Shown: positions 7,768-17,196 of the stretch, in pieces
How the letters are laid out: every line of letters starts with the position of its first letter
How positions within the stretch are numbered: the first letter of the stretch is position 1
NCBI GenBank assembly: GCA_024743275.1
Contig: JANSWW010000011.1
Coordinates: forward strand, 62,001 to 126,000
Source: Alphaproteobacteria bacterium
Lineage (GTDB): Bacteria > Pseudomonadota > Alphaproteobacteria > JANSWW01
Direction: 5' to 3'
Length of the DNA stretch: 64,000 nt
Notes under the pieces: generated by a model
Databases searched by the model: none
What the model saw: the letters and a program-made list of their open reading frames with translations, nothing else
Told to the model about the DNA's origin: nothing
Translations under genes and position numbers: made by a program

Positions 7768-10700
7768 ATGTTCGTTGCCGAATCGCCCATTTCCTATCCG
7801 ACCGCGCCCGAGCTGAGGGCGGCCATCGATCGGGCCTATCGCCGCGACGAGGCCGAGGTGGTCGATCTGCTGTTGCCCGAGGCCCGGATCACCGGGGAGA
7901 CGAAGGCCCGGGCCGACGCGCTCGCCCGCGAGTTGGTGACACAGGTCCGCGAGGACCGCACCAAGATGGGCGGTCTCGACAGCTTCCTGCACGAATACGA
8001 CCTGACCAGCAAGGAAGGCCTGGTTCTGATGTGCCTCGCCGAGGCGCTGTTGCGGATCCCCGACGCGGAAACCGCCGACGAACTGATTCAGGACAAGATC
8101 GGCGGGGCGCGGTGGGAGGAGCATATCGGCCACTCCTCCTCGATTTTCGTCAACGCCTCCACGCTTGCGCTGATGCTGACCGGCCGGGTGGTCAATCTGG
8201 AGCGCGAACAGCGGGAACTCCCGAAAGTGCTGGCGCGCCTCATTCACCGCTCCGGCGAACCGGTGATCCGCCAAGCCTTGCGCCAGGCGATGCGGATCAT
8301 GGGCCGGCAGTTCGTCATGGGTCGGACGATCAAGGAGGCGATCGACCGGGCCCGTAGCCAGGAGAGCCAGGGCTACCGCTATTCCTACGACATGCTGGGG
8401 GAGGCCGCCCGCACGCGGGCCGATGCCGCCCGCTATTTCGAGGCCTATGGCCAGGCGATCAAGGCCATCGGCGAGAAGGCCAAGGGCAGGGGGCCGGTCG
8501 ACGGCGCCGGGATCTCCGTCAAACTTTCCGCCCTTCATCCGCGCTATGAGGAGGCCCAGCGGGACAGGCTGCTCGCCGAACTCGTGCCCCTGGTGGTGAC
8601 GCTGGCCGAGCAGGCCAAGAGCTATGACATCGGCTTCACCATCGATGCGGAGGAGGCGGACCGGCTCGACCTGTCCCTCGACGTGATCGAGGCCGTGGCC
8701 CGGGCCGAAAGCCTCAGGGGCTGGGACGGTTTGGGTCTCGCGCTACAGGCCTATCAGAAACGGGCCCATGCGGTGATCGACTGGCTCGGCTGGCTGGCCG
8801 AGGAAACCGGCCGGCGGATCATGGTGCGGCTTGTCAAAGGCGCCTATTGGGATACGGAAGTGAAGCGCAGCCAGGAGCTGGGGCTCGCCGGCTATCCCGT
8901 TTTCACCCGCAAGGCCTCCACCGATGTCTCCTATATCGCCTGTGCGAAGAAGCTGTTCGATCTCGGCGACAGGGTCTATCCGCAATTCGCGACCCACAAC
9001 GCCCACACCATCGCGGTGGTGCTCGAGTTGGCCGGAAACCGCCGGGACTTCGAGTTCCAGCGGCTCCATGGCATGGGCGAGGCGCTCTACGACCAGATCG
9101 TCCCGGCGGACAGGCGGGCCATCCCCTGCCGGATCTATGCGCCGGTCGGCAGTCATGAGGATCTGCTCGCCTATCTGGTGCGGCGTCTCCTGGAGAACGG
9201 GGCCAATTCCTCCTTCGTGAACCGTATCGTCGACGAGAAGTTACCGGTCGAGGAGATCGTCGCCGATCCGGTCCAAGCCGTCTTCAAGATGGCCCAAAAG
9301 CCCCATCCGCGCATTCCGCTGCCCCGCGACCTCTATGGCGGGGCGCGGCCCAACGCGCTCGGCTGCGATCTGTCCGACCGCAATGTCCTGCGCGATCTCA
9401 AGGCGCGGATGGATGCGGTCGCCATCGGCCACCGGACGGGCGGTCCGATCATCGGCGGCGAGGGGCGGGGCAACCTCTCCGACGCCGTGACCGATCCCTC
9501 GGACCGGCGCAGGATCGTCGGTCACAGCCGCGATGCGACGACGGAGGAGGTGGACGAAGCGCTCGACCGGGCCGCCAAGGCCTTCCGGGGTTGGGACGGG
9601 ACACCGGCCGATGCGCGCGCCGCCTGCCTGCGCCGGGCCGCCGATCTGATGGAACAGGAGATGGCGGAGATTATGGCGCTCTGCACCCGGGAGGCGGGCA
9701 AGTCGATCCCGGACGGCGTGGCCGAGGTCCGTGAGGCGATCGATTTCTGCCGCTATTACGCCGACCGGGCGGAAGCCGATTTCTCCGGACCGGAGGCGTT
9801 GCCCGGGCCGACCGGCGAACGCAACAGCATCCGGCTCGCCGGGCGCGGCGTGTTTTTATGCGTCAGCCCCTGGAACTTCCCCTTCGCGATCTTCTGCGGC
9901 CAGGTGACGGCGGCGCTCGCGGCCGGCAACACGGTGATCGCCAAGCCCGCGGAGCAGACCAGCATCATTGCCGCCTATGCCGTCGACCTGCTGCACCGGG
10001 CGGGGATTCCGGGTGACGTGCTGCATCTGGTCCCCGGGCGGGGCGAGACGGTGGGCGCCCGGTTGGTTGCCGACCACCGGATCGCCGGGGTCTGCTTCAC
10101 CGGGTCGACCGAGACGGCGCGGCTGATCAACAAGGCGCTCGCCGACCGGCCGGGACCGATTGTGCCGCTGATCGCCGAGACCGGCGGTCAGAACGCGATG
10201 ATCGTCGATTCGAGCGCCCTGCCCGAACAGGTGACGCGGGACGTCCTGATTTCCTCCTTCCAGAGTGCCGGACAGCGCTGCTCCGCCCTGCGGGTGCTGT
10301 TCGTTCAGGACGAAATCGCCGACGGCCTGATCGAGATGATCTCCGGCGCCATGGACGATCTCGTGATCGGCGACCCGGGGCTTCTCAAGACCGATGTGGG
10401 GCCGGTGATCGACAGCGATCAGAAGGCGATGCTCGACAGCCATATCGAGCGGATGACGCGGGAGGAGAAGCTGGTCAAGAAGCTCCCGCTCAACGGCGGG
10501 ACGGCCCACGGGACCTTCGTGACGCCGGCCGCCTTCGAGCTCAAGTCGCTGGCGTCCTTGGAACGGGAGGTGTTCGGGCCGGTCCTGCATATCGTGCGCT
10601 GGAAGGCGGATCGGTTGACCGATGTGGCCGAGCAGATCGAGGCGACGGGGTACGGCCTCACCTTCGGGATCCACACGCGCGTCGACAGCCGGGCGGACTG

Positions 10701-10923
10701 GCTGGTCAACCGGCTGCCGGTCGGCAACGCCTATGTCAATCGCAACATGATCGGCGCCATCGTCGGCGTGCAGCCCTTTGGGGGCGAGGGGCTCAGCGGG
10801 ACCGGACCGAAGGCGGGCGGACCCCGCTATCTCCATCGTTTCGCGACGGAGCGCACGGTTTCCGTCGACACCACGGCGGCCGGCGGCAACGCCTCGCTGA
10901 TGTCCCTGCAGGACGAGGGATAG
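7768..10923 (+). CDS. putA: Bifunctional proline dehydrogenase / P5C dehydrogenase PutA
   Basis: PutA oxidises proline to glutamate in two steps using FAD and then NAD+. The 1051-residue protein has an N-terminal alpha-helical arm region, the proline dehydrogenase barrel (about 160-470; MVRLVKGAYWDTEVK, FATHNAHTI) and an aldehyde dehydrogenase domain (about 540-1010; CVSPWNFPFAIFCG, the catalytic C838 in GQRCSALRV, PFGGEGLSGTG). There is no ribbon-helix-helix DNA-binding domain at the N-terminus, so this is a short bifunctional PutA that cannot act as its own repressor. The 107 bp upstream contain no recognised regulator gene. The start is ATG 7768, after a GAAGGGA element. Confidence 0.97.
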   Translation: MFVAESPISYPTAPELRAAIDRAYRRDEAEVVDLLLPEARITGETKARADALARELVTQVREDRTKMGGLDSFLHEYDLTSKEGLVLMCLAEALLRIPDAETADELIQDKIGGARWEEHIGHSSSIFVNASTLALMLTGRVVNLEREQRELPKVLARLIHRSGEPVIRQALRQAMRIMGRQFVMGRTIKEAIDRARSQESQGYRYSYDMLGEAARTRADAARYFEAYGQAIKAIGEKAKGRGPVDGAGISVKLSALHPRYEEAQRDRLLAELVPLVVTLAEQAKSYDIGFTIDAEEADRLDLSLDVIEAVARAESLRGWDGLGLALQAYQKRAHAVIDWLGWLAEETGRRIMVRLVKGAYWDTEVKRSQELGLAGYPVFTRKASTDVSYIACAKKLFDLGDRVYPQFATHNAHTIAVVLELAGNRRDFEFQRLHGMGEALYDQIVPADRRAIPCRIYAPVGSHEDLLAYLVRRLLENGANSSFVNRIVDEKLPVEEIVADPVQAVFKMAQKPHPRIPLPRDLYGGARPNALGCDLSDRNVLRDLKARMDAVAIGHRTGGPIIGGEGRGNLSDAVTDPSDRRRIVGHSRDATTEEVDEALDRAAKAFRGWDGTPADARAACLRRAADLMEQEMAEIMALCTREAGKSIPDGVAEVREAIDFCRYYADRAEADFSGPEALPGPTGERNSIRLAGRGVFLCVSPWNFPFAIFCGQVTAALAAGNTVIAKPAEQTSIIAAYAVDLLHRAGIPGDVLHLVPGRGETVGARLVADHRIAGVCFTGSTETARLINKALADRPGPIVPLIAETGGQNAMIVDSSALPEQVTRDVLISSFQSAGQRCSALRVLFVQDEIADGLIEMISGAMDDLVIGDPGLLKTDVGPVIDSDQKAMLDSHIERMTREEKLVKKLPLNGGTAHGTFVTPAAFELKSLASLEREVFGPVLHIVRWKADRLTDVAEQIEATGYGLTFGIHTRVDSRADWLVNRLPVGNAYVNRNMIGAIVGVQPFGGEGLSGTGPKAGGPRYLHRFATERTVSVDTTAAGGNASLMSLQDEG

Positions 10924-10978
10924 CGGCCTCTTGCCTCGATCAGTCAGGTAAAAAAGAAGGGGTTATGCCCTAATCCGT

Positions 10979-11497
10979 TCAATCCCGCCGGGCACCGTGG
11001 AACAGGTCCGGGTCCCGGTCGTGACGGGCATGGACCATGATCCGGTCGACCGTCTCTCCGTCGCTTGAAAAGGGGCAGAACAAGAGCCAGCGGGCACTGG
11101 GGTGCTCCTCGCTGTCTCTTTGCAAGTCGGTGCGGTTGATGAAGTACGGGCACCGGGTCTCGATGGCCGTGCGATAGTTATCGAACACTCTATCGCTGTC
11201 TTTGAACGGGGAACTCTCCGCGACAGTCCTGCCGGTGGGGTCGAAGCCGAGCCAAGCGACAATCGCCGTCCCGACCAAACGATATCGAAGGTCGAAGGGG
11301 TCGGTCTCCACGTCGACCAGGACCAGATGGGGCAGCCAATCGCGCGGAATCCGAAGCACGTCGATGTCGGCGGAATCGGGTAACGCCCGGTCCCCTTTCA
11401 TCTTCTCCCAATACTCGAATGTCTCTCTGAGGACCGGAATGGCGTCCGCGAGGCAATCCGGGGACTTCACGACGAAGCGTTCGCGCTCGACCTTCAT
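10979..11497 (-). CDS. PAS-domain protein (PAS_5 type)
   Basis: This 172-residue single-domain protein matches the alphaproteobacterial PAS_5 pattern. Helices at residues about 14-30 are followed by LPDSADIDVLRIPRDWLPHLVLVDVE, then DLRYRLVGTAIVAWLGFDPTGR and a C-terminal sheet with WLLFCPFSSDGETVDRIMV. Such proteins are usually stand-alone sensors of unknown ligand. ATG 11497 is used; a TTG at 11530 would add 11 residues and neither has a strong ribosome binding site. An exact match to the CtrA half-site TTAACCAT lies upstream on the coding strand (11568-11575), which could mean cell-cycle control (inference). Confidence 0.75.
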   Translation of the reverse strand: MKVERERFVVKSPDCLADAIPVLRETFEYWEKMKGDRALPDSADIDVLRIPRDWLPHLVLVDVETDPFDLRYRLVGTAIVAWLGFDPTGRTVAESSPFKDSDRVFDNYRTAIETRCPYFINRTDLQRDSEEHPSARWLLFCPFSSDGETVDRIMVHARHDRDPDLFHGARRD

Positions 11498-11635
11498 TTG
11501 ACGTCTCAGATAATCAACCAGTGTTATCAATTCGTTGGGAAGCAGCTAAGGCGCAAAATGATAACAAATGGTTAAGAGCCAAGTAAGTTTGGGATTTTTC
11601 TCGCCCTGTCTTTTCATCACGAGGTTGTGGAGAGC

Positions 11636-12247
11636 TTATTCCTCTTTGAGTTTTTTCTCCAAAAAGGAGAGACGATCCTGGCCCCAGAAGGGCTCGCCGG
11701 CATAGACATACCAGGGCGCGCCGAACACGCCCCGGTCGATCGCCTGCTGGGTCTCGCTGTCGTAGATCTCCGCCATGGAGAGGTCGTCCTCGACCCGGTT
11801 GACGACGGTGGAACCGGCGAGGCCGAGACCGTCCAGAATGTCGGCGAGTTCGGCTTCGTCGGCGATGTCGCGGTCCTCCACCCAATAGGCGCGGCCCAGC
11901 GCATGGGCGGCGGCAAGCGCGTCGCCGCCGCTTTCCCGCACCGCGATGACACAGAGATTGGCGAGGGTGGGGGAAACCGCATGGGTCGGTTTCATGACGA
12001 TCTTCTCGCCGGTTTCCTTGCTCCACCGTTCCAGCTCGACCAGCCGGTAGGCCTGACGCTGCGGCGAGCGTTTGGGCAGCGGCAGGCCGCCGGTCGCCTC
12101 GAAGACCCGGTGGAAGTCGGCGGTGTGGACGATGACCGAGGCGCCGGCCTGTTCGGCCATGGCGCGGAGCCGTGCCGACCCGAGATAGGCCCAGGGGCTG
12201 TTGACGGTCAGATAATAGTCGATGGTCCTGGGCTTGCTCTCGGTCAT
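11636..12247 (-). CDS. DsbA-family / 2-hydroxychromene-2-carboxylate isomerase-like protein
   Basis: The protein is 203 residues long with the thioredoxin-fold GST-kappa architecture. It opens with IDYYLTVNSPWAYLG (the Ser-Pro that replaces the redox Cys pair of DsbA), then HTADFHRVFEATGGLPL. It ends with FGAPWYVYAGEPFWGQDRLSFLEKKL, typical of HCCA isomerases. HCCA isomerases use glutathione to isomerise a naphthalene-catabolism intermediate, but most chromosomal relatives have unknown substrates. It is the last gene of a three-gene minus-strand operon and overlaps the stop of the acyl-CoA synthetase gene by 4 bp, which suggests a role in an aromatic or organic acid degradation step. Confidence 0.85.
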   Translation of the reverse strand: MTESKPRTIDYYLTVNSPWAYLGSARLRAMAEQAGASVIVHTADFHRVFEATGGLPLPKRSPQRQAYRLVELERWSKETGEKIVMKPTHAVSPTLANLCVIAVRESGGDALAAAHALGRAYWVEDRDIADEAELADILDGLGLAGSTVVNRVEDDLSMAEIYDSETQQAIDRGVFGAPWYVYAGEPFWGQDRLSFLEKKLKEE

Positions 12248-13887
12248 GGTTTCTCTCCCCGCTCGATCCGGTCCACCGCCTCTTGGCGAAGGGTGCGACG
12301 GATGATCTTACCGGTGGTTGTCATGGGCAGGCTATCCATGAATTCGACGATCCTGGGATATTCGTGGGCCGCGAGCCGGCCTTTGACATGGGCCTGGAGG
12401 TCCGCCGCCAGGCCGTCGGAGGCCTGGAAGCCGGGATTGAGCACGACACAGGCCTTCACCGACTCGGTTCGTATCGGATCCGGTACGCCGATGGCGGCCG
12501 CCATCTGCACCGCCGGATGTTTCAGCAGGCAATCCTCGATCTCGGCGGGGCCGATTCGGTAGCCCGCCGAGGTGATGACGTCGTCGTCGCGGCCGCCGAA
12601 CCAGAGATAGCCCTCCTGGTCCATGCGGCCGGTGTCCCCGGTCACCAGCCAGTCGCCCTTGAACTTGTCCGCCGTCGCCCGGTCGTTGTTCCAATAGCCG
12701 AGGAACATCACCGGGTCGCCTTTTCGGACCGCGATCAGGCCGGGCGCGTCCGGCGGCAATACGGTACCGTCCTCGCCGACGATCCGGACCTCGTGGCCCG
12801 GAATCGGGCGGCCCATGGACCCCGGCCGGACCGGCAGGATTTCGGCGTTGCTGCCGACCACCAGATTGCACTCGGTCTGGCCGTAGAACTCGTTGATGGT
12901 GAGCCCGCCAAAGGCCGACCGGCCCCAATCCAGCAGTTGCGCGCCGAGGGTTTCGCCGCCGCTGGCCACCGTGCGCGGGGCATGACCGAACCGGGCCGGG
13001 TCCGGCACCTGGCGCATCAGCTTGAGGCCCGTGGGCGGCAGGAAGGTGTTGCGGACCTGATGCTTCGCCATCAGCGCGAAGGCCTCTTCTGGATCGAACT
13101 TCCGGGCGCGGTGGGCGAGGACCGGGATTCCGTGATGCCAGGCCGGCAAAAGCACATCCAGCAGGCCACCGATCCAGGCCCAGTCCGCCGGGGTCCACAT
13201 CAGATCGCCCGGCTTCGGCAGGAAGGCGTGGGGGAACTCGACGCCCGGCAGATGGCCGAGCAACACCCGGTGGGCATGGAGCGCGCCCTTCGGATTGCCC
13301 GTGGTCCCGCTGGTGTAGATGATCAGGGCTGGATCGTCGGCGGCGCTGTCGACCGGCGTGAACGCGTCCCCGGCCTTGTCGAGCAGTCGGTCGAAGGAAA
13401 GCGCCCCGCCGCCGTCTTTGTGCCGGTCGACGACGATGATCCGCTCCAGGGCCGGCAGGGTGTCCCTGAGCGGCAGCAGGGTCTCCAGGCCCGTCTGGTC
13501 GGTGATCACCGCCCGGGCCGCCGCGTTCGCCAGCCGGTAGGCCAATGCCTCCGGACCGAACAGGGTGAAGAGCGGGATCGAAATCAGCCCCGCCTTGAAG
13601 GCGGCCACATGGGCAATCGCGGTTTCCGGGCGTTGCGGCAGCAGCACCCCGACCCGGTCGCCCCGGCCGAGCCCCAGACCCGCGAAGGCGTTGGCCAGCC
13701 GGTTCGAGGCCTTGGCCATGTCCCCGAAACTGTAGCGCCGCGCCTCCCCGGCACCGGTCTCGTAGATCAGCGCCAGGGCGTTCGGGTCCTGCCGGTCGAC
13801 CACATCGGCGCCGATGTTGAACCGGTCCGGAATATGCCAGCGGAATCGGTCGACACAGTCCTGATAGCTGTTTGCCTGGGGAAGCAC
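12244..13887 (-). CDS. AMP-forming acyl-CoA synthetase
   Basis: This is an ANL-superfamily enzyme of 547 residues that activates a carboxylic acid with ATP and CoA. Motifs seen are the P-loop LIIYTSGTTGNPKG, the NEFYGQTECNLVV substrate motif, LVTGDTGRMDQEGYLWFGGRDDDVI with the hinge GYRIGPAEIEDCL, and the C-terminal catalytic lysine segment TTTGKIIRR. The N-terminus (DRFRWHIPDRFNIGADV) resembles medium-chain or benzoate-type acyl-CoA ligases annotated as AMP-binding acetyl-CoA synthetase-like. The start is GTG 13887 with AAAGG just upstream, 4 bp after the preceding gene's stop, and the next gene overlaps by 4 bp, so all three are one operon. The substrate is not readable. Confidence 0.9.
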   Translation of the reverse strand: MLPQANSYQDCVDRFRWHIPDRFNIGADVVDRQDPNALALIYETGAGEARRYSFGDMAKASNRLANAFAGLGLGRGDRVGVLLPQRPETAIAHVAAFKAGLISIPLFTLFGPEALAYRLANAAARAVITDQTGLETLLPLRDTLPALERIIVVDRHKDGGGALSFDRLLDKAGDAFTPVDSAADDPALIIYTSGTTGNPKGALHAHRVLLGHLPGVEFPHAFLPKPGDLMWTPADWAWIGGLLDVLLPAWHHGIPVLAHRARKFDPEEAFALMAKHQVRNTFLPPTGLKLMRQVPDPARFGHAPRTVASGGETLGAQLLDWGRSAFGGLTINEFYGQTECNLVVGSNAEILPVRPGSMGRPIPGHEVRIVGEDGTVLPPDAPGLIAVRKGDPVMFLGYWNNDRATADKFKGDWLVTGDTGRMDQEGYLWFGGRDDDVITSAGYRIGPAEIEDCLLKHPAVQMAAAIGVPDPIRTESVKACVVLNPGFQASDGLAADLQAHVKGRLAAHEYPRIVEFMDSLPMTTTGKIIRRTLRQEAVDRIERGEKP

Positions 13888-13891
13888 CGGA

Positions 13892-15019
13892 TTAGCCTTT
13901 CAAAAGGTCGTGCACATGGTCGGCCAGGGCCAGGGAGGAGGTGACGCCCGGCGACTCGATCCCGTAGAGCGCGACGAGGCCCGGCACGCCGTGATCCTCG
14001 GCGCCCTGGATGACGAAGTCGTGGGCCGGTTCGCCCGGCGCCTGGATCTTAGGCCGGATGCCGGCATAGCCCGGGGCCAGCGAGTCGTCCGGCAGGCCGG
14101 GCCAATACTTCCGGACCGCCGCGTAGAATGTCTCCGCCCGCGCCGGGTCGACGTCATAGTCGGTGGCGACCAGTTCCTCCTTGTCGGCGAGCCATTCGGT
14201 ATCCGGTCCGAAGCGGCATTGGCCGGCGAGATCCAGGGTCGCATGGACCCCCAGCCCGGCCTGTTCCGGGGCGGGATAGATCAGGGTGGAGAAGGGCGGT
14301 TTCACGCCGGTGAGGCTGTAGTAGCTGCCCTTGCAGTAGTGATGGGCCGGGACGCGGTCCGCCGGGATGCCCGCGATCTTCGCCGCCAGGGGCTGGGCGC
14401 CGTGGCCCGCCGCCAGCACGAGGTTGGTACAGGACAGACGCATCGGCGCCTCGCCGCCGGTCTCGATCTCGAAGCCGCGATTGGTGACCGACCCGCCGAG
14501 CACAGGCGTGAACAGCGCCAGCATCGCGCCGTGATCCTCCGCCTCGCCGAGCAGGGAGGCCATCAAGCCATGGCTGTCCAGAATTCCGGTCGACGGCGAC
14601 CACAGGGCGGTGACGCAGGAAATCGCCGGTTCGCGCGCCCGTACCTGATCCGGGTCGAGCCATTCGAGATCGGGAACCCCGTTGGCCTCGGCCCGTTCCT
14701 TGATCTGGGCAAGCGCCGGGATCTGGCTGTCGTCCGTGGCGACGATCAGCTTGCCGAGCCGGGAATAGGCGATGCCGCGGCTGTCCATATAGTCGTAGAG
14801 GAGATGCTTGCCGGCGACGCAGGCCCGGGCCTTGAGACTGCCGGTGGGATAGTAGATCCCGGCGTGGATCACCTCGGAATGGCGGCTCGAGGTCTCGGTC
14901 CCGAAGTCCTCCGCCCGGTCGAGGATCACCACCTCCTGACCGGCGAGCGCGAGCGTGCGGGCGATGGCGAGGCCGACGACGCCGGCGCCGATCACAACAG
15001 TTTCTACATGATCCGTCAT
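13892..15019 (-). CDS. FAD-dependent oxidoreductase, L-2-hydroxyglutarate dehydrogenase-like
   Basis: This 375-residue flavoprotein of the DAO fold begins with the dinucleotide-binding motif VVIGAGVVGLAIARTLALAGQ. It continues with SSRHSEVIHAGIYYPTGSLKARACVAGKHLLYDY, a block strongly reminiscent of L-2-hydroxyglutarate dehydrogenase/oxidase (LhgO/L2HGDH). GKLIVATDDSQIPAL and the C-terminal GIRPKIQ and FVIQGAEDHG also fit. In that family 2-hydroxyglutarate is oxidised to 2-oxoglutarate with electrons passed to quinone or oxygen. It is the first gene of the operon with the acyl-CoA synthetase and HCCA-isomerase-like genes. Other 2-hydroxyacids are possible substrates. Confidence 0.85.
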   Translation of the reverse strand: MTDHVETVVIGAGVVGLAIARTLALAGQEVVILDRAEDFGTETSSRHSEVIHAGIYYPTGSLKARACVAGKHLLYDYMDSRGIAYSRLGKLIVATDDSQIPALAQIKERAEANGVPDLEWLDPDQVRAREPAISCVTALWSPSTGILDSHGLMASLLGEAEDHGAMLALFTPVLGGSVTNRGFEIETGGEAPMRLSCTNLVLAAGHGAQPLAAKIAGIPADRVPAHHYCKGSYYSLTGVKPPFSTLIYPAPEQAGLGVHATLDLAGQCRFGPDTEWLADKEELVATDYDVDPARAETFYAAVRKYWPGLPDDSLAPGYAGIRPKIQAPGEPAHDFVIQGAEDHGVPGLVALYGIESPGVTSSLALADHVHDLLKG

Positions 15020-15117
15020 GGTTGTGGGGCGAAAGGGGCTGCGGAACCGTCTTGTTTGTCATACATCTTATGGGCCTCCCGTGGCCCCTTAGATAGCCCC
15101 GCTTGCCGGAGACTTCC

Positions 15118-17196
15118 ATGCCCCTCGATCACCCCTCCACCAACCGGTCCGCTCTCGTCCCCTCCGTCTGTCCCCATGACTGCCCGTCGGTCTGTGCCCT
15201 GGAGATCGAACGGATCGACGAGAACACGATCGGTCGGGTGCGCGGCGGCTCCTGGAACGATTACACGGCGGGCGTGGTCTGCGCCAAGATGGGCCGCTAC
15301 GCCGAGCGGGTGCATAGCCCCGACCGGATGATGCATCCGCTGATCCGCACCGGCAAGAAGGGCGCGGGGGAGTTCCGCCGGGCGACATGGGAAGAGGCGC
15401 TGGATCTGATCGGCGAGAAGTTCAACGCCGCCGAGGCCGAGTTCGGACCCGAGTCCGTCTGGCCCTACAATTACGCCGGCACCATGGGGCTGGTGATGCG
15501 CGACGGCATCCGGCGCCTGACCCACGCCAAGAGATATTCCCGCCAGGACGACACCTTCTGCACCCGGCTGGCGGAGACCGGCTGGCTCGCCGGTGTCGGC
15601 GAGAAGCGCGGCGTCGACGGGCGCGAGATCGCCAAGTCCGATTTGATCGTGGTCTGGGGCGGCAATCCGGTCTCGACCCAGGTCAACCTGATGACCCACA
15701 TCACCCAGGCGCGCAAAGACCGCGACGCCAAGCTGGTGGTGATCGACCCCTACCGCACGCCGACCGCCGCCGTGGCCGACATCCATCTGATGCCGAGGCC
15801 CGGGACCGATGGGGCGCTGGCCTGTGCGGTGATGCACATCCTCTTCCGCGACGGCCATGCGGACCGGGACTATCTTGCCAAATACACCGACGCCGATGGC
15901 CGGTTGGAGGCCCATCTCACCACCCGGGACGCCGCCTGGGCCGAGGCGATCACCGGCATTCCGGCGGCCGAGATCGAGGCCTTCGCCACGCTCTACGGCA
16001 AGACCAGGCGCAGCTATATCCGGGTCGGCTACGGCTTTTCCCGGTCGCGCAACGGCTCGGCCCAGCTCCACGCCGTCTCCTGTCTGCCTGCGATCACCGG
16101 CGCCTGGCAATATGAGGGCGGCGGGGCGCTCTGGGGCCAGGGGCGGACCTACAACCTCGACAAGACCATGATCGAGGGGCTGGACGTGAAGGATAGCGGC
16201 ATCCGCGAGTTGGACATGTCCCAGATCGGCCGGGTGCTGACCGGCGATGCCGAGGCGTTGAAGCATGGCGGTCCGGTGAAGGCGATGGTCATCCAGAACT
16301 GCAACCCGGCCTGCGTCGCGCCGGAGACCGCCAAGGTCATCGAGGGCTTCGAGCGGGAGGATCTGTTCCTGGCGGTGAACGAGCAGTTCATGACCGACAC
16401 GGCGCGCTATGCCGATGTGGTGTTGCCGGCGACCAGCTTCCTGGAGCATCCGGACATCTATACCGCCTCGGCCCACACCATCCTGCAGGTGGCGAAGCCG
16501 GTGATCGGCGTGCCGGGCGAGTGCCGCACCAATCACTATGTCATTCAGGAGATCGCCAAGCGGGTCGGCGCCGAGCATCCGGGCTTTCACCTGACCGATT
16601 GGGAACTGATCGACGACCTGGTCCTGCGCAGCGGCCTGCCCGACGCCGAGACGATCTGGGCCAATCGCGGCCAGGACACGGTCTACGATTTCGACCGTCA
16701 GCATTTCCTGACCGGCTTTCCCACCGACGACGGCAAGTTCCACTTCCGGGCCGATTGGGAAAAGGTCGGCCATGACGCGAGCCTGATGCCGGAACTCCCC
16801 GACCATCAGGACGTGATCGAACAGGCCGACGCGGAGCATCCGTTCCGGCTGGTGGCCGCCCCGGCGCGGAACTATCTCAATTCGACCTGGACCGAGACCC
16901 GCACCTCCAAGGTGAAGGAGGGGCGGCCGGAGATCATGATCCACCCGCACGCCCTGGAGCGCCTGGGGCTGGCCGACGGCGACAAGGTCCGGGTCGGCAA
17001 CCACCGGGGCGAGATCGTCGTCCACGCCAAGGCCTTCGACGGTCTGAGGGAGGGGACGGTGGTGATCGAGAGCGTGTGGCCCAACACCGCCTTCGAGGGC
17101 GGTCTGGGCGTCAACACCCTGACCTCCGCCGACCCCGGCCTGCCCAAGCGCGGCGCCGTCTTCCACGACACCAAGGTGTGGGTGAGGGCGGCTTAG
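15118..17196 (+). CDS. Molybdopterin (bis-MGD) oxidoreductase, stand-alone
   Basis: The enzyme has 692 residues of the DMSO-reductase superfamily. An N-terminal [4Fe-4S] site is formed by C18, C22, C26 and C55 (VCPHDCPSVCALE ... VVCAKMG). Then come the molybdopterin core (LIVVWGGNPVSTQ; VIDPYRTPTA) and a C-terminal dinucleotide-binding domain (RNYLNSTWTETRTS; GDKVRVGNHRGEIV). No electron-transfer or membrane-anchor subunit and no Tat signal is present, so it is probably cytoplasmic and uses a shared redox partner. ATG 15118 is chosen because GGAGA at 15108-15112 precedes it; a TTG at 15103 lacks this. The substrate is unknown; relatives are annotated only as molybdopterin oxidoreductase family. 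It is divergent from the FAD oxidoreductase gene. Confidence 0.88.
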   Translation: MPLDHPSTNRSALVPSVCPHDCPSVCALEIERIDENTIGRVRGGSWNDYTAGVVCAKMGRYAERVHSPDRMMHPLIRTGKKGAGEFRRATWEEALDLIGEKFNAAEAEFGPESVWPYNYAGTMGLVMRDGIRRLTHAKRYSRQDDTFCTRLAETGWLAGVGEKRGVDGREIAKSDLIVVWGGNPVSTQVNLMTHITQARKDRDAKLVVIDPYRTPTAAVADIHLMPRPGTDGALACAVMHILFRDGHADRDYLAKYTDADGRLEAHLTTRDAAWAEAITGIPAAEIEAFATLYGKTRRSYIRVGYGFSRSRNGSAQLHAVSCLPAITGAWQYEGGGALWGQGRTYNLDKTMIEGLDVKDSGIRELDMSQIGRVLTGDAEALKHGGPVKAMVIQNCNPACVAPETAKVIEGFEREDLFLAVNEQFMTDTARYADVVLPATSFLEHPDIYTASAHTILQVAKPVIGVPGECRTNHYVIQEIAKRVGAEHPGFHLTDWELIDDLVLRSGLPDAETIWANRGQDTVYDFDRQHFLTGFPTDDGKFHFRADWEKVGHDASLMPELPDHQDVIEQADAEHPFRLVAAPARNYLNSTWTETRTSKVKEGRPEIMIHPHALERLGLADGDKVRVGNHRGEIVVHAKAFDGLREGTVVIESVWPNTAFEGGLGVNTLTSADPGLPKRGAVFHDTKVWVRAA

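Noticed and set aside
15016..17166. Minus-strand open frame of 716 codons
   Set aside because: It is antisense to the molybdopterin oxidoreductase gene.
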